This document shows, piece by piece, positions 18,119 through 26,702 of a stretch of DNA of 64,000 bases. The DNA comes from Pseudomonadota bacterium (GTDB taxonomy: Bacteria > SAR324 > XYD2-FULL-50-16 > JAHJRI01): the NCBI GenBank assembly GCA_022360105.1, contig JAKSDL010000845.1:1-64000 (forward strand), given 5' to 3'. Below the pieces are notes generated by a model. It had not been told where the DNA came from. It saw only the letters and a program-made list of their open reading frames with translations, and did no database searches. The position numbers were made by a program, and so were the translations under genes. Within the stretch, counting starts at the first letter, position 1. Each line of letters begins with the position of its first letter.

Positions 18119-18484
18119 ATGGATGTGTCTATTTCTGCAAAACACATGGATTTGACAGATTCCTTAAAGACCTATGTTGAAGAGCGTTTATCACGAGTCA
18201 ACAAATACACAGATTTTAATTTGAACGCGGATATATTTTTAGGCGTTGAAAAACATCGAAATCATATTCACGCGACCATTAAAGGTAACGGATTTTACCT
18301 GAACTCTGAGGCGGAAGATCCGGCAAATATGTACAAAGCAATTGACTTGTGTGTTGATAAACTTGAAAAACAACTGCGAAGAGGAAAATACACTTACTCA
18401 GACAAAAAGAAAGGCAAAGAGTTAGAGCGAGAGGCTATAATCTCAAGTCACCGGATTCTTGACAAAGAGATTAATCCTACCTGA
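18119..18484 (+). CDS. hpf: Ribosome hibernation promoting factor (short HPF/RaiA type)
   Basis: Binds the 30S subunit and silences ribosomes in slow growth. 121 residues: MDVSISAKHMDLTDSLKTYVEERL, VEKHRNHIHATIKGNGFYLNSEAEDPANMYKAIDLCVDKLEKQLRR, a basic KDKKKGKE-like tail. The length corresponds to the short form without the dimerisation domain. A strong AGGAGG precedes the ATG by 7 bp. No rpoN or pts gene is adjacent, unlike many proteobacteria. A hairpin follows the stop. Confidence 0.93.
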   Translation: MDVSISAKHMDLTDSLKTYVEERLSRVNKYTDFNLNADIFLGVEKHRNHIHATIKGNGFYLNSEAEDPANMYKAIDLCVDKLEKQLRRGKYTYSDKKKGKELEREAIISSHRILDKEINPT

Positions 18485-18497
18485 CCTTAAATCCTTC

Positions 18498-18531
18498 AGA
18501 ATGGCTGCTCTCGGAAGACAGTCATTCTTCC
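18498..18531 (+). terminator. Probable terminator after hpf
   Basis: Ten-base stem AGAATGGCTG / CAGTCATTCT (one G-U pair in RNA) with loop CTCTCGGAAGA, followed by a pyrimidine run (TCCTCCCCTTCT) rather than pure U. It lies 13 bp after the hpf stop. Confidence 0.5.
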
Positions 18532-18561
18532 TCCCCTTCTGCTTCAAAATAAAACAATCCA

Positions 18562-19809
18562 GTGACAATAAAAAATCGGGCACAAAATCAAATCAGAACA
18601 GTTATATCTGTATTTGAAAAGGTGCAGGTTGTTTTTAATCAAGGACAACCTGTTGATAACTGGCTTTCCAGCTATTTCCGGGCAAACAAAAAGCTGGGCT
18701 CTAAAGATAGAAAACGCATCGCAAACAGCATATTCGGATACTTTAGATGGTATGGTTGGATAGGAAGGCATAAAGAGGGTAACATCTCTCGTGCCCTGCT
18801 ACTTGGATATACGCTTGATGACAATAAACCGGATCAGACGATTCAATTTTGGGCAGAACAGCATGACTTAGATATTTCGACGCTACGAAAGTTATCACTG
18901 GAAGAAAAGAAAACGTGGATATCAAATATCCTCCGACCTGTTGAATTTATAGATCTAAATCCGGATTTTGTTCCCGAACTGCCGCTAGATTTCTTGCAAA
19001 AACAGCAAAAAAGAGCAAGTCTTTGGATACGTCTGACGAATACTACAGATAAGAGTATTTTGGAGGAGTTAGATAGAAAAAATATCTCATATTCTGTACA
19101 TCCCGAACAGAAAACCTGTATCGAAATCAATTCGCCGGTTAATCTGCATGAATTCTCACAATTTAAGAAAGGATTGTTGGAAGTTCAGGATATAGCTTCG
19201 CAAGGTGTGGGCTATATCTGTAAACCAAGGCCGAGCGAGGTCTGGTGGGATGTTTGTGCCGGTTCTGGTGGTAAGGCTCTTCACCTGGCATCGCTGGCAA
19301 ATAACAAGGGGAAAGTGTATGCAACTGAAGTTCGTAAAGCTCGGTTTCATGAATTAACAAAAAGAATTAATAGGAGTGATTTCAAGAAAAGCATTGAAGC
19401 CATATATTGGGATGGGAAAAAAATACCTACATTCAGTAAACATCCAACCCACGCAATTGTTGATGCTCCCTGCTCTTGTTCCGGGACCTGGCGTCGATCG
19501 CCAGAACTACGATGGAGTATCACCAAAGATAAAATAGGTGAGTATTCTCACTTACAACTGGATATATTGAAAAGGGTGGCTCAAGTGGTCCCCACAGGCG
19601 GTAAATTAGTATATGTGACGTGTTCCATATTTGAAGAGGAAAATGAAATGGTTGTGAACAGATTTTTAGAAATTCATTCCGGATTTTCACTACAGCCAAT
19701 TTTGTGCCCTTTTACGAAAAGAGAGTATTTTCAGGGAATTCACTTCCGGACTCCTGAAGTTGATGGAAATGCAATGTTTGCAGCAGTCATGATTAAACAA
19801 AACAATTGA
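18562..19809 (+). CDS. RsmB/NOP2-type RNA m5C methyltransferase
   Basis: SAM-dependent RNA cytosine-C5 methyltransferase. The N-terminal part resembles the NusB-like domain of RsmB (AQNQIRTVISVFEKV, NWLSSYFRANKKLGSKDRKRI). The catalytic domain has motif I DVCAGSGGKALHLA, motif IV DAPCSCSG with a Cys, and motif VI VTCSIFEEENE with the nucleophilic Cys in TCS. Length 415 residues. The start is GTG at 18562. The target base (16S C967 for RsmB) is inferred only; other members modify other rRNA or tRNA sites. Confidence 0.88.
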   Translation: MTIKNRAQNQIRTVISVFEKVQVVFNQGQPVDNWLSSYFRANKKLGSKDRKRIANSIFGYFRWYGWIGRHKEGNISRALLLGYTLDDNKPDQTIQFWAEQHDLDISTLRKLSLEEKKTWISNILRPVEFIDLNPDFVPELPLDFLQKQQKRASLWIRLTNTTDKSILEELDRKNISYSVHPEQKTCIEINSPVNLHEFSQFKKGLLEVQDIASQGVGYICKPRPSEVWWDVCAGSGGKALHLASLANNKGKVYATEVRKARFHELTKRINRSDFKKSIEAIYWDGKKIPTFSKHPTHAIVDAPCSCSGTWRRSPELRWSITKDKIGEYSHLQLDILKRVAQVVPTGGKLVYVTCSIFEEENEMVVNRFLEIHSGFSLQPILCPFTKREYFQGIHFRTPEVDGNAMFAAVMIKQNN

Positions 19810-19831
19810 CTGTAATTTTCATACCTTTTTT

Positions 19832-21424
19832 ATGAGTAATCACTTTATGGTGGCACTAAGGTTACTGATTTTTCTGGCTTTTATGATAACAGTCTTTGTT
19901 AACCCTAGCGTTCTAGCTACTTCAAAAAGCCCGACACTGAAATTTCTTTTTACTTCTGATCTTCACGGCTGGTTATCGACGTCCTGGATCTACCCGGAAC
20001 GAAGGCATTCGGGATTACTGCATTTAAAAAAGCACATTGTTGATTTGAAAAAACAACACAAAGACCTGCTGATTGTCGATGCCGGTGATTTACTGCAAGG
20101 GGCGCCTTTAACGCATTTTTATCATCACGTTAATACCCTGGGAGTCTCCCAAAATCCTTTCTTGAAGCTTATCAACGAGCTTGATTACGATGCGGTGGTC
20201 GTCGGTAATCATGACTTGTTATTCAATCCAAGGTTTGAAACCGAATATGTACCAAACTCAAACTTCAGCTGGTTGGCAGCAAATGTTTATAGAAGCCGCA
20301 ATAATGTGTTTGAACCATATCTGGTCGTTAAAAGAAACGGAATTAAGGTGGTTATTCTGGGATTCACGACTCCGGGCGCGCATATGTGGATGGGGCCAAA
20401 TGAATTGCAAGGTATTCAAGTTGAGTCGCTTGAAAAATCAGTTCCTGAATGGATTCGGAAAGTAAGAACTGTTGAAAAGCCTGATTTTCTAATTGGAGTT
20501 TTTCATGTTGGACTGAATTTTTATCGTGATGATGAAAATTCTAAATTAAAGCGGCTTCCTCCTGCAAACAGTCTGAGAGCGGTTTTGGAGAAAAACAGGT
20601 TGTTTGATTTAGTAGTTTCTGGCCATGATCACAGGCTTTATCCATACAAAAAAGGGCAGAAAGCACGATTGATTTCGGGGATACCGGTGATCAGTCCCGG
20701 TCATTCCGGCCAGGCCGTTCATTATGTAACGGTTGATCTCAAAAGGCTTGAAAAGAAATGGAAGGTAAAATCACTCCAGGTGACAGTTAAAAAAGCCGAG
20801 TATAGCAGATCTGTCGCATCAAACTTGGAAGGTTTCACTTCCCGTCAATATGGTGATTATATAAATGAATCATTACCTTGGAAATTGAACCCGTCCTCCA
20901 AACAGAGAATTAAAGAATGTATAAACCATCTGCTCGCAATTTCGTGTGATGAGGATGCGTTGGATGGTACGTTTTTCCCGAGCATAAGTGTATTTAGAGT
21001 GAAACACCTTTATGGAAAAACCTTAAAACGAAGAGTTCTCTTTAAGTGGGTGCGGTATGACAATAAACCAGTTACGGTTAGACTGAACCAAAGGGATATC
21101 AACCTATTGTCCAATCCAAAACCGGAGTTTGGTTCTTATAGGGTACCTTATAACCGGAAACTGATACCTTGGATTAAAAGGCGTTATAATATTGAAGATG
21201 ATAGCTTTCTACTTGCAAAAAACGATTTTAAAAAACGGTATCTGTTTAAAATCACTGACTACCATTTTTGGGGTGGAGGTGGTATTCGCTCTAAGCTCTT
21301 TCTTTCGGATAATGACAGGATAGCCTTCTCGAATAAATTCCAAAGGGATATTTTGTTCAATTTTCTTAAATCCGCTACATCCCTTCCTAAAATGTGTGAT
21401 TTTCTGGAATACAAACCCAACTGA
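19832..21424 (+). CDS. Exported UshA-type metallophosphatase / 5'-nucleotidase
   Basis: Secreted calcineurin-fold phosphoesterase related to UshA and CpdB. The signal peptide (LRLLIFLAFMITVFVNPSVLA) is followed by the metal motifs FTSDLHGW, DAGDLLQG, GNHD, VFHVG and SGHDH, with SPGHSGQAVHYV after them, all in family order. The C-terminal half from about residue 345 is poorly conserved by eye: the usual 5'-nucleotidase C-terminal substrate motifs were not found, and it is rich in basic and aromatic residues. The nucleotide substrate is therefore uncertain. 530 residues; the start follows the RNA methyltransferase by 22 bp. Confidence 0.82.
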   Translation: MSNHFMVALRLLIFLAFMITVFVNPSVLATSKSPTLKFLFTSDLHGWLSTSWIYPERRHSGLLHLKKHIVDLKKQHKDLLIVDAGDLLQGAPLTHFYHHVNTLGVSQNPFLKLINELDYDAVVVGNHDLLFNPRFETEYVPNSNFSWLAANVYRSRNNVFEPYLVVKRNGIKVVILGFTTPGAHMWMGPNELQGIQVESLEKSVPEWIRKVRTVEKPDFLIGVFHVGLNFYRDDENSKLKRLPPANSLRAVLEKNRLFDLVVSGHDHRLYPYKKGQKARLISGIPVISPGHSGQAVHYVTVDLKRLEKKWKVKSLQVTVKKAEYSRSVASNLEGFTSRQYGDYINESLPWKLNPSSKQRIKECINHLLAISCDEDALDGTFFPSISVFRVKHLYGKTLKRRVLFKWVRYDNKPVTVRLNQRDINLLSNPKPEFGSYRVPYNRKLIPWIKRRYNIEDDSFLLAKNDFKKRYLFKITDYHFWGGGGIRSKLFLSDNDRIAFSNKFQRDILFNFLKSATSLPKMCDFLEYKPN

Positions 21425-21886
21425 CCAGCCTGAAAGCCCCAGATTGGTAGTTCGTTGAGCTGTTTGATTAGTTATTTGAAACAAAGGTTTTTGAGAGAGT
21501 TTAACGGACTTAATTCGTTGGGAAGGGTGCCTAATTTCCCAATTTGAGTATTCTTGATCACTTCAAGGTATTTTCCCCTAATATCAGGTCTTCATCCAAA
21601 CAATATCAACCTTCAAATAGAAAACGTTGATCAGGCTTTTGGTTCATCAATCATTTCTGAAACAATTAGCCGTTGATTTTCGAAAAGATAATATGTAAGC
21701 TGAAAAAGCTTTTCGATCTTGATAATTATGCTTAGTTATTAGGATTAATCTACCTCTGCGTCTCTAAAAATGAACATTGACAATTGGTTTTCGTCGGGTA
21801 GTGTTGTATTTTGGTTTTGATATAAGCAGATTGAAGCTTAATATTTTGAAATTTCAGCGTTATTGTTTTTGTCCGGAGTAAGATCA
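21425..21886. other. Intergenic region upstream of the HTH-repeat gene
   Basis: About 460 A+T-rich bases with no gene seen. Eight-base inverted arms TCGAAAAG (21680-21687) and CTTTTCGA (21709-21716) flank a 21-base spacer and could be a weak hairpin or a binding site. No clear terminator follows the phosphatase gene. Confidence 0.4.
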
Positions 21887-22963
21887 ATGAGTAAGAAAGA
21901 GCTTGTGAAAAACGTCATCGATGATTTGATCGGCCAAGGGAAAGATTTTCATGAGATTACACAAGGGACCTTGTCGCATGTTAAAGAATTGGAAAATGTC
22001 AGCAAAACGACGATAAAACGGGCAAAGAACGAGTATAAAAAAGAAAAGATAGTCGTAAAGAGCAATTATAAAGAGACGTTGATTAAGCGAAAAATCTATA
22101 AATATTTGGACAGATATCCCAAAACCACTCTAAGTGACTTACGAGAGGCTCTTCCTGAGATTCCACCTAAAAAAGTTAGCGAATATCATCTTTATTGGAC
22201 CAGAAAACGTGACAAGACCAAGGCAGATAAAGCTCAAAAGGGGGTTATGGTCAATCCCCGAAAACTCAAGGAAATGGTTTTCAGCCACCTGAATGCCAAC
22301 GAAGATGCAACTTGTGAGGATTTATTCAGCGAATTTCCTGACGCCAATAAAAGTTCATTAACCAGCTATTTTGGCCATTGGAAGAAAAAAAGGGCCAACC
22401 ACGACAAAGGCAAAGAAGGAAGTCTTTATCAGGTCATTTTCAGATTTTTGAACAGTCACCCTGATGCTACAATAGATGAACTTCAAAAATCCTTTTCCGA
22501 TGTACCACAGCGCTCTCTCGAAGTATATCACAATTTATGGCAGAAGAAGAAATCCGAAGAGCAGCAAACTAAAGCTGAAAGCCCAACTGCAAAACCGGGA
22601 AGAAAAAGAAAAGCGGTTGCGGTAGCACAAAAAATGCCCCGACAACAGCCACAACCAACCCAAACGCTCAAGTCTAAACAAGTGGCCAAATCTTCAGAGC
22701 CTGGTAGGTCAATTCAAAAGACTTCTGCTGAGAAGATGAATGATGCTGACGTGCCATTCATTGAAAACAAGAAGATTTCTGAACTCAAAAAAACTATCGA
22801 AGCTCAAAAACTGACCTTAACGGCCCTGGAAGTGGAAAACTCCATGCTCAAAGATACCTTTCAGTCTAAACTTCTTGAAGGATTCGAAACGATCAGTTCG
22901 GATGAGTTGAAAGACATTAAGGAATTCATCAAAACCTATGTCAAAGGTCTGGAAATTATTTGA
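21887..22963 (+). CDS. Unknown protein with three tandem HTH-like repeats and a coiled coil
   Basis: Not recognised. From the ATG at 21887 (GGAG at 21875-21878) the protein has 358 residues. Three similar units of about 47 residues occupy 64-110, 124-171 and 178-223, with pattern hydrophobic-[YF]-x-[FYH]-L-[DN], then [TA]-[TA]-x-x-[DE]-L, then an aromatic-W-x-[KR]-[KR] end. Residues 3-54 may be a degenerate fourth copy. A basic Pro/Gln-rich linker (230-285, with PGRKRKAV, AT-hook-like) leads to a coiled coil at about 296-330 and a short helical end. DNA binding is inference from the basic helical repeats. The histidine kinase lies 300 bp downstream. Confidence 0.7.
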   Translation: MSKKELVKNVIDDLIGQGKDFHEITQGTLSHVKELENVSKTTIKRAKNEYKKEKIVVKSNYKETLIKRKIYKYLDRYPKTTLSDLREALPEIPPKKVSEYHLYWTRKRDKTKADKAQKGVMVNPRKLKEMVFSHLNANEDATCEDLFSEFPDANKSSLTSYFGHWKKKRANHDKGKEGSLYQVIFRFLNSHPDATIDELQKSFSDVPQRSLEVYHNLWQKKKSEEQQTKAESPTAKPGRKRKAVAVAQKMPRQQPQPTQTLKSKQVAKSSEPGRSIQKTSAEKMNDADVPFIENKKISELKKTIEAQKLTLTALEVENSMLKDTFQSKLLEGFETISSDELKDIKEFIKTYVKGLEII

Positions 22964-23263
22964 ACTTCCATTTTAGGACCTTCCTGCCAAACGTCTCCCA
23001 GTAATTATTCAAGAGTGTCTTTATCATTTGATAAAGACCTTAGGTCTCTTTAAATCTGTGATCTGGCAAAGACCTTTTCGATCTGCTTTTGCAAATATCT
23101 TCTAAATTCCTGCAAATATCGAAATTACATTAGCTGAATTGATCGGTTAAATTTGCCTGGTTCCAGTTGTTGTGTACATGTTTTGCATTTTGGTTGAAAA
23201 ACTGAGATTGATAAGACAAAACTCTTATCCAACTAATAATTACAAGCCTTTAGGGAAATTCAG
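22964..23263. other. 300-bp spacer before the histidine kinase gene
   Basis: Non-coding on both strands as far as can be seen. Apart from the overlapping inverted repeats at 23017-23078 nothing structured was recognised. It should hold the promoter of the kinase gene unless transcription continues from the HTH-repeat gene. Confidence 0.4.
23017..23078 (+). promoter_or_regulatory. Overlapping inverted repeats, attenuator-like
   Basis: Four segments can pair in alternative ways: GTCTTTATC (23017-23025) with GATAAAGAC (23030-23038), a perfect 9-bp hairpin; AGACC (23035-23039) with GGTCT (23043-23047); and AGGTCT (23042-23047) with AGACCT (23070-23075), the last followed by TTT. The first hairpin may simply terminate the upstream gene. 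Mutually exclusive pairing before the histidine kinase gene could also be an attenuator. Confidence 0.4.
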
Positions 23264-24571
23264 GTGACAGCCAAGCAAAAAAAAGCAACCCAAACTGATG
23301 CAGAATCCTTTCTTCAACAGATTACCAATCTAAAAAACGAGCTCATTCTGGAAAAAGAGCTTGTCAAAAAATTAAAACAGACCCAGGAAGATTGGGGGGA
23401 TCTGATTGAAAAAGTGCAACCGACGATTCAAGCTCTTTCTGAGAAAATAAAAGAGTTAAAAATCAATTTACATTTGAAAAATCAGGAGCTTAACAATGTT
23501 TTGCAAAGTCTTTCCCATGGACTGATCGTGACCGACCTGAAAGGCAGTATCCAGACATTTAACAGGGCAGCTGTCTCCATGACAGGCATAACCAGGGAAG
23601 ATGCCATAGGTAGTTACATTAACGATTTATTTGAGTTTACAGTTATCCCTGAAGAATCTGAGAAAAAGAGAATAGAGGCGATTGAAAACGAATATCAACA
23701 ACAATTCAATTTTCGTCTCAGCCAAAAAGAAGAGAAAAGTCTAAAAAGCACCACAACCTTAATGAGGTCTGATGACAATGAACTTCAAGGTATTATCGTC
23801 AATTTGATGGATATTACCCAATTGAAACGGTTGGAAGAAGAAGCTGAACGTAAGAATCGGTTAACAGCAATGGGTGAGATTGCTATGCAGGTGGCTCATG
23901 AGTTGAGAAATCCGCTGGGTAGCATTGAATTGTTTGTTTCAATGATGAAAATGGATCTGGATGCGGATTCTGAGGAAATGTCACTGGCAATGCACATTAA
24001 CTCTGCTACGCGTAGCATGAATCATATAATTTCAAACCTGCTGGAATATACAAAACCAAGACCCATAGTATTAGATGACATCAGCTTACATGAAATGCTT
24101 GAGGAGTTTGTAGAATTCTCTGAGTTTTCTGCTCAGCAACTGAATATCGAAATCATCTCTAAACTTAAGGCAAAGCCTGATGTGGTTCTTGGCAACAAAG
24201 AACTGCTAAAACAAGTTTTTCATAATCTATTTGTCAATGCATGCCAGGCGATGCCGGAAGGAGGGGAACTGGATATATCAACAAAGAGTTACCTGGAGAA
24301 AGATCCATTGGTTTTGCAACGTCTTAACAATCAAATCGAAAAAACCAGTATGCCTGCAATAAAAGTAAAGTTTAAAGATATTGGAAAAGGAATGACCGAA
24401 GAGATCAAAAAGAAGATTTTTGATCCGTTTTATACAACGCGAGAACAGGGCACCGGTCTTGGGCTTTCAATTGTCCACAATACCATGGCTTCTCATGGTG
24501 GTACAATTATAGTGAAATCGAAAATCGACAAAGGAACGGAAATCACATTGGTATTTCCGCGGCGTAATTAA
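23264..24571 (+). CDS. PAS-domain sensor histidine kinase
   Basis: Two-component sensor kinase without a transmembrane segment, so probably cytosolic. Order: N-terminal coiled coil (residues 10-80), PAS domain (about 80-190, VLQSLSHGLIVTDLKGSIQTFNRAA), HisKA with phosphoacceptor His212 in VAHELRNPLGSIE, and HATPase with N box NLFVNACQAMP, G1 DIGKGM, F box FDPFYTT, G2 GTGLGLSIVHN. 435 residues. The start is GTG at 23264 with AGGG upstream. No response regulator is adjacent; the sequence style is of NtrB/AtoS-like kinases that partner sigma-54 activators. Confidence 0.93.
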   Translation: MTAKQKKATQTDAESFLQQITNLKNELILEKELVKKLKQTQEDWGDLIEKVQPTIQALSEKIKELKINLHLKNQELNNVLQSLSHGLIVTDLKGSIQTFNRAAVSMTGITREDAIGSYINDLFEFTVIPEESEKKRIEAIENEYQQQFNFRLSQKEEKSLKSTTTLMRSDDNELQGIIVNLMDITQLKRLEEEAERKNRLTAMGEIAMQVAHELRNPLGSIELFVSMMKMDLDADSEEMSLAMHINSATRSMNHIISNLLEYTKPRPIVLDDISLHEMLEEFVEFSEFSAQQLNIEIISKLKAKPDVVLGNKELLKQVFHNLFVNACQAMPEGGELDISTKSYLEKDPLVLQRLNNQIEKTSMPAIKVKFKDIGKGMTEEIKKKIFDPFYTTREQGTGLGLSIVHNTMASHGGTIIVKSKIDKGTEITLVFPRRN

Positions 24572-24645
24572 TCGATCTAATTCACAGCTACTGGGTTTGT
24601 TTTTATGAACCAACTTCCGGTTTGGACTCCCCATTCGAAGAATCA

Positions 24646-25293
24646 TCAATTTAGATCATCTTTTTTGATAAGTGTTCGTCCTTTAAATCGCTTTTTTTCA
24701 TAAGTGTCTTTCCAGGTCTCATAATCCATACCAAGCTTGGCTGCCTTGTTCATCCTGTATCTGAGCAGAAGTTTGCGGGTGATGAAGTATGAGATTAATG
24801 AAAAAGGAACGGCATAGCAGACACTTCCCATCAGCATGGGAAGACCGAGGTCTAAAATTAGAAATTGAGTGCTTTTCCAGACTACTTGAAAGAAACCAAG
24901 ATCCGGGTTGTTTACAATGGCGGAAAATTGCTCGTAGAAGACACTGAAACTGAGTTCAATACCTTTAATTCCAAAGATTGAATAAATGGCCAATCCGGTA
25001 GCCAAAAATGCATAATAGAGAAAAAACATTGTGAATGGGTTGCTAATCCACACAATGGCTGTTCCAACGATTAAATCGAATCGAATTCGAAACAGGTATT
25101 TTGCAATCAGCCAGATTATAAAAACTATCCACATTTGAAGACCGACAGTTGGTGTCATCCCCACAAATATACCTATGGCCATACCCAGCGCCACCTCCTC
25201 AACGGGAGAAACGCTTATAACCAATGGTCTGACGACTTGATCATAAATTTTGTTGATCAGGTATCTAAAAATTTTGCGCATTTTATTGGACAA
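24646..25293 (-). CDS. DUF2062 membrane protein
   Basis: Integral membrane protein of the DUF2062 family, function unknown. Seen: the family segment SPVEEVALGMAIGIFVGMTPTVGLQMW, a second hydrophobic pair with ISNPFTMFFLYYAF, a further membrane helix near FLILDLGLPMLMGSVCYAVPF, and a basic C-terminal tail. 215 residues, about four membrane segments. It converges with the histidine kinase gene, with 74 bp between the stops. Confidence 0.85.
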   Translation of the reverse strand: MSNKMRKIFRYLINKIYDQVVRPLVISVSPVEEVALGMAIGIFVGMTPTVGLQMWIVFIIWLIAKYLFRIRFDLIVGTAIVWISNPFTMFFLYYAFLATGLAIYSIFGIKGIELSFSVFYEQFSAIVNNPDLGFFQVVWKSTQFLILDLGLPMLMGSVCYAVPFSLISYFITRKLLLRYRMNKAAKLGMDYETWKDTYEKKRFKGRTLIKKDDLN

Positions 25294-25522
25294 TTCCTAG
25301 TTGCAGAATTCCGAAATAAGGGCTTCTGTCGGGCTATCAGTGTAGATTGCCATTCAATAAGTTGAAATTGCCGGATCTTTGTTTTTCAGAGTCGGACGGC
25401 ATCCTCTACCGATACAAAATAAAGCTTAATCTGTAAATTGTGGGAACAGCTGAGATTGCAATGGGATTGTAGGAATGGGCTTTTAGGTGAAATCCCCTAT
25501 CTGGCGGATTTCACCATTGGGA

Positions 25523-25789
25523 TTAGAAAGGGAGCAATAGTCGGACTTCCTTGGCAAAAGCCAGGGAGAAAAGAAAGACAAATATCGTTATTCCCAGTAC
25601 ACAGAAAAATAATGGGGCTTCTCCGCTACGAACACTTAAAAAAACGGTACTCATTGAAAATTGATCCGACTTGGTCGCCATTCCCGGTTGAACTTCAGAA
25701 GGTCTGTTCTTGGCAATCAATTGTAATAACCCGGCTAGTACCACTGCTAAGATAAACCAGATGATCATTGATTCATGTATGAAATCCAT
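25523..25789 (-). CDS. Possible small two-helix membrane protein
   Basis: Not recognised. 88 residues with a hydrophobic helix near each end (MIIWFILAVVLAGLLQLIA; LFFCVLGITIFVFLFSLAF) and a polar loop between. The ATG has a weak AAGAG upstream. Hydrophobic patterning favours a real gene, but an overlapping 105-codon frame on the plus strand leaves some doubt. It lies 229 bp upstream of the DUF2062 gene on the same strand. Confidence 0.45.
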   Translation of the reverse strand: MDFIHESMIIWFILAVVLAGLLQLIAKNRPSEVQPGMATKSDQFSMSTVFLSVRSGEAPLFFCVLGITIFVFLFSLAFAKEVRLLLPF

Positions 25790-26166
25790 AAGCTCTTTAT
25801 TTTGATAGCGTTTTTTGATTTCAGAATTACAAAAGAATTTTAGGGAATTACAAGCACAGGTTACAGGTTAGCATGGTATGAAAATGCAAATTGTCTTCCA
25901 TTGGCTGAGATTTGGTTATTGTTTTTTAAAAATATAATACATCCCAGAATACAACATTGTAAAACCAGGATCTGGCTTAATTTCTTTATGGAATTGCAAG
26001 TTAACTTTCCACTTTATTTGCCCACATCAAATTGGTATTTTTCGGACAAGAGCATACGTTTTGGATAGGTGTTTGCATTTTCGCAATGACGTTTATAAAG
26101 GCTTGACTATTAGCATAGTCTATAAACTCATAAAACAGTTGGACACACTATTGTAAAGGAAGCTGA
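25790..26166. other. Intergenic region upstream of the pentapeptide-repeat gene
   Basis: Non-coding A+T-rich stretch between divergent genes. A perfect inverted repeat GACTAT-TAGC-ATAGTC occupies 26105-26120, about 47 bp before the pentapeptide-protein ATG, and may be an operator or small hairpin. No other structure was recognised. Confidence 0.4.
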
Positions 26167-26700
26167 ATGAAAAGATTACTTATTGGAATAATTAGTCTAT
26201 GTCTGGTTGCTTGGAGCAGCCTCGGTTTCGCCTATGATGAAGGTGATCTCAATGATTTGATCAACGAAAAAAAATGTGGCGGAACATTCACCTCCTGTGA
26301 TCTAAGGGAAGTCAGGCTGGTCGATATGGATTTCTCGGGTGCAGACCTGGAAGGAGCAGACCTCAGAAATGCCTATATAGAAAACACCAGGTTTACCGGT
26401 GCAAATATGGAAGGCGTGGATTTACGAGGTGCAACGCTTAAATATGTGGATATGACCGGAGCTATTGTCGCGGACTCCGAGATGGAAGACGCTAAATTAC
26501 TCTTTGTTGATTTGTCTGTTGCAGATATCAGCGACTCTGATATTGAAGATGCTTCGTTCATCGGTGTCTATTTGAGACGTGCCAAGTGCACGGATGTTGA
26601 TTTTACAGAAATCGATACAAAACTGATCGATTTTACAGGTGCTACAGGCATTGAGAAAGGCCCCTGCGGAAAAGCTTCCTGGGGAATGTGCGTTAAATAA
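26167..26700 (+). CDS. Exported pentapeptide-repeat protein
   Basis: Signal peptide (MKRLLIGIISLCLVAWSSLGFA) followed by a right-handed quadrilateral beta-helix. Tandem A[D/N]LxX pentapeptides run from about residue 55 to 150: FSGADLEGADLRNA, FTGANMEGVDLRGATLKYVDM, LLFVDLSVADISDSD, ASFIGVYLRRAKCTDVDF. Two cysteines near the N-terminus (KKCGGTFTSC) and two at the C-terminus (GPCGKASWGMC) may form disulfides in the periplasm. 177 residues. Shine-Dalgarno AAGGAAG precedes the ATG. Its stop is 2 bp from the stop of the convergent giant gene. Function unknown. Confidence 0.88.
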   Translation: MKRLLIGIISLCLVAWSSLGFAYDEGDLNDLINEKKCGGTFTSCDLREVRLVDMDFSGADLEGADLRNAYIENTRFTGANMEGVDLRGATLKYVDMTGAIVADSEMEDAKLLFVDLSVADISDSDIEDASFIGVYLRRAKCTDVDFTEIDTKLIDFTGATGIEKGPCGKASWGMCVK

Positions 26701-26702
26701 TA

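Noticed and set aside
25438..25755. 105-codon plus-strand frame opposite the small membrane protein
   Set aside because: No hydrophobic or domain pattern and poor start context; the minus-strand frame with two membrane helices is the better candidate.
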